NCBI GenBank assembly: GCA_002338615.1
Contig: DDIS01000124.1
Span: 1 to 5,742, forward strand
Direction of reading: 5' to 3'
Length of the DNA stretch: 5,742 nt
DNA from: Proteobacteria bacterium UBA1844
GTDB lineage: Bacteria > Pseudomonadota > Gammaproteobacteria > Steroidobacterales > Woeseiaceae
The notes under the pieces are model-generated. The model worked only from the letters and a program-made list of their open reading frames with translations, made no database searches and was not told the DNA's origin. Shown piece by piece: positions 1 through 5,140 of this stretch (position 1 is its first letter; the number at the start of each line of letters is the position of its first letter). Both the position numbers and the translations under genes were made by a program.

Positions 1-2
1 TG

Positions 3-416
3 CGTGAGCGTTCCATTGCGCGTGCCTCAGACGATATTGGGGTACCAGCCGACATGGACTCGCCTGATCGGCTGCTCGCCGGCGGAGCAGACTACAACGA
101 CATGTGCGTTGGATGTCACCTCAGCCCAGAGCAGAAAAACAGCGATCTGTCCCTGGGGCTTTATCCCGTGCCACCGAATCTCACACAAGTGGCGCACGAC
201 CAGGGCGATAGCGACGAACCAACGCAACAAGACCAAAGGCGTTTCTGGATTATCAAACACGGTATCAAGGCGTCAGGGATGCCCGCGTGGGGGCCCGGAC
301 ACGATGATGATCGAATTTGGAACATGGTGGCTTTTCTTAATCGGCTGCCGACACTCTCACCCGAGCAATACCAGATTCTGACTGCACGTGGTGAGGCAAG
401 CGAGGACCACCACTGA
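3..416 (+). CDS. c-type cytochrome, mono-heme, 5' end outside the window
   Basis: This reading frame is open to the left edge, so the start lies upstream. The ATG at position 54 is probably internal, because the residues before it (RERSIA...DIGVP) look like the normal pre-heme segment of this kind of small membrane-anchored or periplasmic cytochrome. Counting from that ATG, a CVGCH heme-attachment motif is at residues 18-22, with the cysteines for the thioether bonds and the proximal His. A GLYP.PP segment follows at about 35-41, and SGMPAWG at 75-80 supplies the likely distal Met ligand (M76). The missing N-terminus would carry a signal or anchor helix. The expected role is periplasmic electron transfer. 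Proximity to the copper genes may be functional, but roughly 1 kb and a divergent promoter region separate them, so it is not part of their operon. Family call is firm; the partner is unknown. Confidence 0.88.
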   Translation, partial: RERSIARASDDIGVPADMDSPDRLLAGGADYNDMCVGCHLSPEQKNSDLSLGLYPVPPNLTQVAHDQGDSDEPTQQDQRRFWIIKHGIKASGMPAWGPGHDDDRIWNMVAFLNRLPTLSPEQYQILTARGEASEDHH

Positions 417-704
417 CATACGTACACGGTGTAGTGAGCATGTGTTAGGACGGTGGTCGGCCCAATGCAACTTTGGGAAACTGCAGTCGACACGAGCGAG
501 CAATCGATGAGTGCAGATGACAGCAGAGCGGGAAACCGAGCTCGATTGAAGTCGCTCGATGATTGGAAGTTGGCGCACGACTCGGCTACCGGTCCCGGTC
601 CTTCGAACACTGAATTAGCGATGGGTGTGCGGTGATAGCAGCGTTCGCTGTCCTATAGGCCGCAAAGCGCGCGATTCTGCCGCCTCCTATGCGGAAGCGA
701 ACAT
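417..704. other. Spacer without a recognisable gene
   Basis: No frame in this 288-bp stretch gives a recognisable protein. A short + strand frame at 453-635 starts with GTG directly behind an AGGA with only two bases between them, and its product has no family character. The only structure seen is a 7-bp inverted repeat, GTTCGCT at 643-649 and AGCGAAC at 696-702, just past the end of the minus-strand ORF, and a small CCTATAGG palindrome at 652-659. Neither is followed by a T-run in either direction, so a classical terminator is not supported. Confidence 0.5.
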
Positions 705-941
705 CTAATGAGCGGAAGACGTGTCTATGAGGCGATTGATCGATAGCTGGATCGGCGCGGTATGCGGGGATTGATCCCACGCCTTCAAAGTGTCCGCCAA
801 ACGTCTCTCAACATCCTTTAGCCGCTTGATTTGTGTCTGAATGACAGCCAGCTCGAATTGCAAGCGGTTCGCGGTCTTGGAATGATGGAGGGTGGCTCGC
901 TGTTGCGTATCGATACGCCATGCCGGCTTCGATCTCCTCAT
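705..941 (-). CDS. Small hypothetical protein with coiled-coil core; possible MerR-family C-terminal remnant
   Basis: This 78-codon ORF is not a protein I recognise with confidence. The ATG at 941 is chosen because AAGGAG lies 8 bases upstream. An in-frame TTG at 1007 is rejected as the start because it coincides with the predicted -10 box. Residues 27-52 form an amphipathic stretch with heptad-like hydrophobics (L27, L31, I34, I38, L41, L48, L52), followed by a KAWDQSP turn and a short Pro/Ile tail. A dimerisation helix followed by a short tail is how MerR-family regulators end, and a MerR-type promoter lies directly upstream, so it may be the C-terminal half of such a regulator after loss of the winged-helix domain. 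Against this, no Cys remains for metal binding and the N-terminal 26 residues are not HTH-like. It could equally be an unrelated small coiled-coil protein. That it is translated is likely; its function is speculative. Confidence 0.5.
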   Translation of the reverse strand: MRRSKPAWRIDTQQRATLHHSKTANRLQFELAVIQTQIKRLKDVERRLADTLKAWDQSPHTAPIQLSINRLIDTSSAH

Positions 942-949
942 GCGGAACT

Positions 950-955
950 CTCCTT
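950..955 (-). promoter_or_regulatory. Shine-Dalgarno site of the minus-strand ORF
   Basis: Read on the - strand this is AAGGAG, followed by 8 bases and then the ATG at 941. It is one of the best ribosome binding sites in the window. It fixes the start of the 78-codon ORF and is the main reason to treat that ORF as a gene and not as a chance frame. Confidence 0.65.
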
Positions 956-1006
956 GGTTCTCATCTCTAAGGCCGTCCTTTCCGACTCCGCTGGATTGAA
1001 GGGCCA

Positions 1007-1038
1007 ATGATAGGAGCTGTACGCTGCATACAGGTCAA
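1007..1038 (-). promoter_or_regulatory. MerR-type promoter/operator facing the 78-codon ORF
   Basis: On the - strand, TTGACC (1038-1033) is followed by a 20-bp spacer and TATCAT (1012-1007). The spacer is longer than the usual 17 bp and holds a dyad, CTGTATG-CAG-CGTACAG (1033-1017), with arms matching at 6 of 7 positions. Overlong 19-20 bp spacers filled by a dyad that abuts the -35 box are the hallmark of promoters activated by DNA distortion by MerR-family metal sensors (established knowledge). Transcription would begin near position 1000, about 60 bases before the ATG at 941. The metal specificity and the cognate regulator cannot be read from the sequence. Confidence 0.6.
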
Positions 1039-1083
1039 CGCACGGTACGCCGTAGCCTGCCACAGTTCGGTGGGGTACGATCC

Positions 1084-1115
1084 TTGACCTGTATGTTGCA
1101 CACAGCTTTTAGAGT
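1084..1115 (+). promoter_or_regulatory. MerR-type promoter/operator facing the copper operon
   Basis: TTGACC at 1084-1089 is followed by a 20-bp spacer and a weaker -10-like box, TAGAGT (1110-1115). The spacer holds the dyad CTGTATG-TTG-CACACAG (1089-1105), with arms matching at 6 of 7 positions. It matches the divergent site over the first 12 bases exactly, and over most of the dyad and the following CT. Its start would lie near position 1122, giving copA a leader of about 340 bases. A 19-bp spacer with TTAGAG as -10 is also possible. The weak -10 box combined with an overlong spacer suggests it is silent without its activator, but that is inference. Confidence 0.58.
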
Positions 1116-1144
1116 CGCATCCAATGAAAGCATTGGAGTGACTG

Positions 1145-1226
1145 CACAATACTGCCTTGCCTTGCCTTGCCTTGCCTTGCCTTGGCGAGGACGAGAGTTA
1201 CGTATTTCATGGTGACACAATACTGC
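1145..1226 (+). repeat. 11-bp direct repeat flanking the pentanucleotide array
   Basis: CACAATACTGC occurs at 1145-1155 and again at 1216-1226. Upstream similarity continues in part: GTGACTG precedes the first copy and GTGA precedes the second. The two copies bracket the GCCTT tandem array. This could be the trace of a local duplication or of an insertion, or a pair of protein-binding sites. No transposase or terminal inverted repeats accompany it. Confidence 0.6.
1154..1183 (+). repeat. Pentanucleotide tandem repeat, (GCCTT)6
   Basis: Six perfect GCCTT units run head to tail, with no interruption, about 30 bases downstream of the predicted copA-side transcription start. Perfect short tandem repeats change copy number by slipped-strand mispairing (established knowledge), and five-base units are not in step with codons. 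No convincing ORF crosses the repeat, so any effect would be on leader length or structure and not on a reading frame. Confidence 0.9.
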
Positions 1227-1463
1227 ACCGAGTCGGTTTCTCGCTGCACTTGGCATAGACACCTTCGTCCGCAGACGAAAAGCCGAGAGACAATCGGGTT
1301 CCTGCCGGATTGTTGCGAGAAATTACCAGACGCGGCCGCTGTAGTGACACGACGGCGCTGGTCACGGCGACAACCTTTCGCCCAACTGCAGGCGACTCGT
1401 GCTAAAGAGCGTGAGGCCGGGCTTTGAAGCAGACTACGGCGAAGCTCAAACATTGAGGATTGA

Positions 1464-3251
1464 ATGACGACACAAACCATCAGAGGACGGCGTGCCTTTC
1501 TGAAGACAGCTGGAGCCACGAGCGCCGTATTGGCGCTCGATGCTTTGGTTCCGGCGTGGGCGCGCAGTATGGAGGTGCTCACCAACGCGTCCGGCACCGA
1601 CGGACAGCCGCTCATTTTCGACCTGGCCATTCGAGAGCAGGACTTTGATATTGCCGGAGGGCGCGGCAACGCCATGACCATCAACGACAGCGTCCCGGGA
1701 CCGCTGTTGGAATGGTACGAGGGGAGGGATGTCGTGCTCAACGTCACTAACCATATGCGTCATTCAACGTCCATTCACTGGCACGGCATCCTGCTGCCCT
1801 TTGAAATGGATGGCGTACCCGGCGTCACATTTCGTGGCATCGACCCCGGCACAACCTTTCAGTACCGTTTTCCCGTCAAGCAGAGCGGCACGTACTGGTA
1901 TCACAGCCATTCCGGACTGCAGGAGCAGTCCGGCGTGTACGGGCCGCTCGTCATTCATCCGGAGGCACGCGACCCGGTGAAGTTCGACCGCGACTACGTG
2001 GTGATGCTGTCCGACTGGACCTTTGAGGATCCGCATAAGGTCCTGGCCAAGCTCAAGAAGATGAGCGATTACTACAACTTCCAGCAATTTACACTGAAGG
2101 ATCTCTACGGTATGGATGAGATGTCAGCCAGCGAAGCCTGGGCGAAGAAGATCGCTTGGGACCGTATGCGCATGATGCCCACGGACATCGCGGACATCAC
2201 TGGGGCGACCTACACGTATCTGATGAACGGTCTGCACCCGGCTGGCAACTGGACCGGCCTTTTCAATCCGGGTGAGCGTGTCCGGCTCCGCTTTATCAAC
2301 GGCTCCGCAATGTCCTACTTCAACGTAAGGATTCCGGGTTTGCCGATGACGGTGGTTGCTGCCGACGGACAAAACGTCCAACCCGTGGAGACCGACGAGT
2401 TCCAGATCGGGGTAGCGGAGACCTACGACGTGATCGTCGAGCCGGGACCGAACGAGGCCTACACGGTGATGGCGGAATCCATGGATCGCAGCGGCTATGC
2501 GGCCGGCACGCTGGCCACCCGGCCTGGTGCGCGGTCCGCCATACCGGCATTACGCAAGCGGCCGTTGTTGACCATGGTCGATATGGGCATGGACATGGGC
2601 GGCATGTCGATGCAGGATGAAGCTGCAGTCTCCGCGGCCGGGGGCAGCATGAGCGACATGGGACACGAGGGCCACGACATGGGCGCAGGCGGCCATGCCA
2701 TGGCAATGGCAGACTCTGCCGGTCCTATCGTCGCCCGCCACGGGCCGGATACGCACGGTCCCGGCAACATCAGCGTCGCCCAGGTTCAACGGGACCGACT
2801 GGGTGAGCGGGGCACCGGATTGGCGGATGCTGGCCACCGTGTACTGGTCTACACCGATCTTAAGCGGTTCGACGACGATTTCGATTCGCGGATACCCGAA
2901 CGCGAGATCGAATTGCATTTGACAGGGCACATGGAACGGTACATGTGGTCGTTCGACGGCAAGCAGTTTCACGAGGTCGACGGGCCCATCGAGTTCCACT
3001 ACGGGGAACGGCTGCGACTCACGATGGTGAACGACACCATGATGAACCATCCGATCCACCTGCACGGCATGTGGATGGAACTCGAGAACGGGCATGACGA
3101 GAAAATTCCCCGCAAGCACACGATCAATCTGATGCCGGCAAGTCGCGTCTCGGCCCTGATTGCGGCCGATGCGCCGGGTCGCTGGGCCTTCCACTGTCAC
3201 CTGCTGTACCACATGGACATGGGCATGTTCCGTGTCGTGCATGTGAGCTGA
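1464..3251 (+). CDS. copA: CopA-type periplasmic multicopper oxidase
   Basis: A 595-residue copper-resistance multicopper oxidase of the CopA/PcoA family, close to the usual full length. It is exported folded by the Tat system: RRAFLK at residues 9-14 precedes a hydrophobic stretch, with probable cleavage near AWA at 31-33. All four copper-site motifs are intact: HWHG (105-108), WYHSHS (145-150), HPIHLHG (529-535) and HCHLLYHMDMGM (577-588). The type 1 ligands are thus H529, C578, H583 and M588, and the trinuclear site uses H105, H107, H147, H149, H532, H534, H577 and H579. Between domains, residues about 371-430 form a Met/His-rich segment with MGMDMGGMSM and HEGHDMG motifs typical of extra Cu(I) binding in this family. 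The likely role is periplasmic Cu(I) oxidation or sequestration. The ATG is preceded by GAGG at a 5-base spacing and by an in-frame TGA, which fixes the start. copB follows 12 bases later, so the two are co-transcribed. This copA is the multicopper oxidase, not the P-type ATPase of the same name. Confidence 0.97.
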   Translation: MTTQTIRGRRAFLKTAGATSAVLALDALVPAWARSMEVLTNASGTDGQPLIFDLAIREQDFDIAGGRGNAMTINDSVPGPLLEWYEGRDVVLNVTNHMRHSTSIHWHGILLPFEMDGVPGVTFRGIDPGTTFQYRFPVKQSGTYWYHSHSGLQEQSGVYGPLVIHPEARDPVKFDRDYVVMLSDWTFEDPHKVLAKLKKMSDYYNFQQFTLKDLYGMDEMSASEAWAKKIAWDRMRMMPTDIADITGATYTYLMNGLHPAGNWTGLFNPGERVRLRFINGSAMSYFNVRIPGLPMTVVAADGQNVQPVETDEFQIGVAETYDVIVEPGPNEAYTVMAESMDRSGYAAGTLATRPGARSAIPALRKRPLLTMVDMGMDMGGMSMQDEAAVSAAGGSMSDMGHEGHDMGAGGHAMAMADSAGPIVARHGPDTHGPGNISVAQVQRDRLGERGTGLADAGHRVLVYTDLKRFDDDFDSRIPEREIELHLTGHMERYMWSFDGKQFHEVDGPIEFHYGERLRLTMVNDTMMNHPIHLHGMWMELENGHDEKIPRKHTINLMPASRVSALIAADAPGRWAFHCHLLYHMDMGMFRVVHVS

Positions 3252-3263
3252 GGGAGGGCGATC

Positions 3264-3998
3264 ATGCGAAAAATTACTGCCACAGTTCTCCTCCTTGCCA
3301 CTTCGCAGGCATGGAGCTACGAGCCGGCGGGTACGCCCGAGGACTGGCCCAACCCGATCCCGGATCAAAAACCCTTCTGGATGGTCTTGAGCGATCGTCT
3401 CGAGACCCGCTTTGCGGACGAGGTCGATACCTACGTCTGGGACTTACAAGGCTGGTACGGCGGCGATTTCAATCGCCTGTGGATCAAGACCGAGGGCGAG
3501 GGCGAACAGGGCGAGTCTCCGGAGAATGCGGAGCTGCAGGCACTCTTCAGCCGGCGATTTGCACCGTTCTGGGACTGGCAGCTCGGCGTGCGTCACGATT
3601 TCGAGCCGAATCCGACCCGCAGCCATCTCGTAATCGGCCTGCAGGGCGTCGTGCCCTACGAATTTGAATGGGACAGCGCGCTATTCGTCAGCGACGAGGG
3701 TGACGTCACGGCGCGCATTGAGGCGGAATACGACCTGCGGATTACGCAACGTCTGATCGTGCAGCCCCGCCTCGAACTGAATGCGGCGGGCGCCGACGTT
3801 CCCGAACTGGGGCTAGGCAGCGGTCTCAACAGCACAGAACTGGGTATTCGAGTGCGCTATGAGTTCAAGCGCGAATTCGCACCCTATATCGGGGTGTCCT
3901 GGGAAAAACTTTACGGGGAGACCGCCGATTTTTCGCGCCTCGACGGCGAGCCGACATCGGTGACGTCGCTGGTCATTGGAATTCGCGCGTGGTTCTAG
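3264..3998 (+). CDS. copB: Outer-membrane copper resistance protein CopB, short form
   Basis: A 244-residue CopB/PcoB-family protein. A Sec signal peptide covers about residues 1-18 (MRKIT, a hydrophobic core, then QAWS). The body shows the family landmarks: NRLWIKTEGE (70-79), AELQALFSRRFAPFWD (89-104), the GLQGVVPYEFE block (125-135), TQRLIVQPRLE (161-171), GSGLN (185-189), and REFAPYIGVSWE (203-214). It ends in GIRAWF with a C-terminal Phe, as expected of a beta-barrel outer-membrane protein. Many CopB proteins carry a Met/His-rich stretch between the signal peptide and the barrel. Here only about 45 residues precede the barrel, and they contain almost no Met or His. A GGGAGGG purine run sits 5 bases before the ATG, and the gene starts 12 bases after copA ends. 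The likely role is outer-membrane copper binding or passage, acting with CopA. Confidence 0.94.
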   Translation: MRKITATVLLLATSQAWSYEPAGTPEDWPNPIPDQKPFWMVLSDRLETRFADEVDTYVWDLQGWYGGDFNRLWIKTEGEGEQGESPENAELQALFSRRFAPFWDWQLGVRHDFEPNPTRSHLVIGLQGVVPYEFEWDSALFVSDEGDVTARIEAEYDLRITQRLIVQPRLELNAAGADVPELGLGSGLNSTELGIRVRYEFKREFAPYIGVSWEKLYGETADFSRLDGEPTSVTSLVIGIRAWF

Positions 3999-4040
3999 GC
4001 CGGCGCGACACGGCCATGGAGAACGAGAAGCCATTCCATC

Positions 4041-4060
4041 GATTCGATCAAGATCGGATC
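4041..4060. other. 20-bp GATC-rich dyad between copB and the Met-rich gene
   Basis: GATTCGATC and GATCGGATC face each other around an AA centre. Eight of nine positions are Watson-Crick and the ninth is a T-G pair. The loop is too tight for a stable RNA hairpin at full length, so it fits a DNA-binding dyad better than a terminator. It lies 47 bases before the next gene. No matching copy was seen upstream of copA. Confidence 0.4.
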
Positions 4061-4069
4061 CAAGTCGAC

Positions 4070-4084
4070 GGCGATTAATTCGCC
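4070..4084. other. GGCGA-TTAAT-TCGCC inverted repeat
   Basis: A 5-bp GC-rich stem around an AT-rich 5-base loop lies 8 bases before the ribosome binding site of the Met-rich gene. There is no downstream T-run, so it is not a classical terminator. It may serve as an mRNA-stability or processing hairpin in the operon. Confidence 0.35.
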
Positions 4085-4092
4085 TATCAATC

Positions 4093-4098
4093 AGGAGG
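4093..4098 (+). promoter_or_regulatory. Consensus Shine-Dalgarno of the Met-rich gene
   Basis: AGGAGG lies 8 bases before the ATG at 4107, in an A-rich context. It is a full-consensus site and clearly better than those of copA, the SHOCT gene or nuoA. This suggests the small Met-rich protein is made in larger amounts than its neighbours. Confidence 0.75.
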
Positions 4099-4106
4099 AA
4101 AAATCA

Positions 4107-4550
4107 ATGACACGATTGGCACAAGCACTGACACTCGCACTGTTCGTGATGGTCGCAGCACCACTCTTCGCTCAACAACACCAATCCGGCGACCAACCAA
4201 TGGCGCAGCAAATGGAGAAGATGCACAGCCACATGCAGACGATGCAGGAGCAAATGAAGGAGATCAAGGCCACCAAGGACTCAGAACAACGCAAAGCGCT
4301 CATGCAACAACACCGCCAAAGCATGCGCGAAGCCATGATGATGATGGGCAATATGGACAAGGGCCCGATGTCGAAGGGCGGAACGCAGCAGAAGCACCAA
4401 CAAATGAGCTGTGCGGACGACGATGCGCAATGCCAACGTATGCAATCGATGGAGGACCGCCAGGCCGGCATGCAGGAGCGCATGCAAATGATGCAGATGA
4501 TGATGCAACAGATGATGGAACATCAGTCGGCGCAGGCGGACCAGCAGTAG
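4107..4550 (+). CDS. Met-rich exported protein, probable periplasmic copper-binding protein
   Basis: A 147-residue protein with a clear Sec signal peptide (MTRLAQ, hydrophobic core, likely cleavage after LFA near residue 22). The mature part has 26 Met residues in about 125, often as MxxM, MM, MMM or MMMM, and is rich in Gln, Lys, Asp/Glu and His. It has one C-x6-C pair (SCADDDAQC), and the last third is almost all Met and Gln (MQMMQMMMQQMM). The middle looks helical and highly charged. Met thioethers bind Cu(I) in the oxidising periplasm (established for copper proteins), so copper buffering or delivery to CopA/CopB is the natural inference. It is not one of the named small copper proteins I can recognise (CopK, CopC, CusF and PcoE do not fit well). 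It lies 108 bases after copB with a full-consensus AGGAGG, so it may be co-transcribed or have its own promoter. The gene call is strong; the exact function is not proven. Confidence 0.88.
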   Translation: MTRLAQALTLALFVMVAAPLFAQQHQSGDQPMAQQMEKMHSHMQTMQEQMKEIKATKDSEQRKALMQQHRQSMREAMMMMGNMDKGPMSKGGTQQKHQQMSCADDDAQCQRMQSMEDRQAGMQERMQMMQMMMQQMMEHQSAQADQQ

Positions 4551-4562
4551 GAAAGAGGGTCG

Positions 4563-4587
4563 GGAGTGTGCCACCGCGGTGCGCTCC
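4563..4587 (+). other. Intercistronic hairpin after the Met-rich gene
   Basis: GGAGTGTGCC (4563-4572) pairs with GGTGCGCTCC (4578-4587) around the loop ACCGC. The stem has ten pairs, three of them G-U, and two more can be added outside. It lies 13 bases after the stop codon. The next bases are TGCCC and not a T-run, so it is more likely an RNA-processing or 3'-end protecting structure than a Rho-independent terminator. It could make the upstream Met-rich message more stable than the downstream SHOCT message. Confidence 0.5.
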
Positions 4588-4617
4588 TGCCCTTCGTGCT
4601 GATGGGAGAATTCGTGT

Positions 4618-4839
4618 ATGCATGACTGGATCGGAGTGGAACATATGGCCGGAATGTGGTTGTGGTGGGTGATGGGTATTGCGATCGTCGCGGGCATCGT
4701 CTGGGCGGTACTGCGGTCATCCCCGGGAGCAAGCGGCGATGCCGGGAGCTCGGCTGAGGAATTGTTGAAGCGTCGCTACGCGCAGGGCGACATCGACCAA
4801 GATGAATACGAGAGACGACTGCGTGACCTTCGGCAATGA
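4618..4839 (+). CDS. Single-pass membrane protein with SHOCT domain
   Basis: A 73-residue protein in two parts. Residues about 13-33 (WLWWVMG through VWAVL) form one membrane helix, followed by a Gly/Ser linker. Residues about 45-72 (AEELLKRRYAQGDIDQDEYERRL) match the short C-terminal helical SHOCT domain, with the usual L-K-RYA-G-I---EYE--L pattern. SHOCT domains are thought to aid oligomerisation, and small membrane SHOCT proteins often sit in metal-resistance clusters, but no biochemical role is known to me. GGGAGA lies 9 bases before the ATG. A second Met at residue 10 could also start, but it lacks a good site and would cut close to the membrane helix. It is the last gene of the copper cluster, 67 bases after the Met-rich gene. 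Confidence 0.85.
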   Translation: MHDWIGVEHMAGMWLWWVMGIAIVAGIVWAVLRSSPGASGDAGSSAEELLKRRYAQGDIDQDEYERRLRDLRQ

Positions 4840-5140
4840 CGCTTCCGGAAGTCGGGAATCCGACGAGGTCAGCGCGGGTAAGCATCGATGCAATCCATTC
4901 AGTACCGCCCGCAGCCATCGATAGAATACACTCACCGGGCGGAGCAGGGCGAGAGACCGGCGATCCGAGGGTCACGGAGACTCAGTCCGTTGTAGCGTGG
5001 TGGTGCGTCGTCTGGGCGGGGACACGCAAAATGCGTGAAAACATAGCCAACACGGGCTACGGTATAGCGATAATCACTGGAAACCACCGGGGCGGACCGC
5101 CAAACGAGAGCCGCTGCGTCATTTCAGAGGACCGCCCGTC
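4840..5140. other. Spacer between the copper cluster and the nuoA-like operon, with several inverted repeats
   Basis: No gene is supported here. A + strand frame starting at 4836, overlapping the SHOCT stop, has no ribosome binding site and a product of low complexity. Structures seen: CTTCCGGAAG (4842-4851) overlapping by one base GTCGG-GAAT-CCGAC (4851-4864), directly after the SHOCT stop; GCATCGATGC (4882-4891); CCGCCCG and CGGGCGG (4905-4911 with 4936-4942, 24-base loop); CACGCA-AAA-TGCGTG (5023-5037); GGCGG-A-CCGCC (5091-5101). None has a T-run on the + strand. The first two could form a 3'-end structure for the copper transcript. A promoter for nuoA is expected; TATAGCGATAAT at 5063-5074 is -10-like but has no convincing -35 box. 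Confidence 0.45.

Larger units (their letters stand above)
1116..1463 (+). other. Long structured leader upstream of copA, no credible gene
   Basis: This stretch lies between the predicted + strand promoter and the copA start. It carries the GCCTT tandem repeat, the 11-bp direct repeat, and three small stem-loops: TTCGTC-CGCA-GACGAA (1264-1279), an imperfect stem pairing CAATC and GG with CC and GATTG (1291-1312), and GTGAC/GTCAC (1344-1348 with 1361-1365). A + strand frame with an ATG at 1209 and a stop at 1427 gives a 72-residue Arg-rich product. It has no good ribosome binding site and no family features, so I do not call it. I see no riboswitch class that I recognise. A second promoter nearer copA is possible, but no convincing -35/-10 pair was found. 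Confidence 0.5.

Noticed and set aside
161..610. 149-residue minus-strand frame over the cytochrome gene
   Set aside because: It lies largely antisense to a clear heme protein and its product has no recognisable domain.
453..635. Possible 60-residue + strand ORF after the cytochrome gene
   Set aside because: GTG start only two bases after AGGA, low-complexity product, no family features.
942..1007. Longer form of the minus-strand ORF starting at TTG 1007 (100 residues)
   Set aside because: The TTG coincides with the predicted -10 box and has no ribosome binding site, while ATG 941 has AAGGAG at 8 bases.
1027..1095. The 12-bp inverted repeat read as ends of a small transposable element
   Set aside because: Only 45 bp lie between the arms, no target-site duplication is seen, and both arms fit promoter/operator geometry in outward directions.
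1167..1427. 86-residue + strand ORF in the copA leader (ATG form from 1209)
   Set aside because: Starts in or after the GCCTT array without a ribosome binding site; Arg-rich product with no family character.
1109..1747. 212-residue minus-strand frame across the leader and the start of copA
   Set aside because: Antisense shadow of copA; its KARQG repeats are only the translated tandem array.
2550..3368. 272-residue minus-strand frame inside copA/copB
   Set aside because: Long only because it mirrors GC-rich copA codons; the sense strand carries all copper ligands.
4281..4697. His-rich minus-strand frame opposite the Met-rich gene
   Set aside because: The His/Leu richness is the reverse reading of ATG and CAG codons; no start signals.
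5023..5037. CACGCA-AAA-TGCGTG as a Rho-independent terminator
   Set aside because: Stem of only six pairs and no T-run on either strand.
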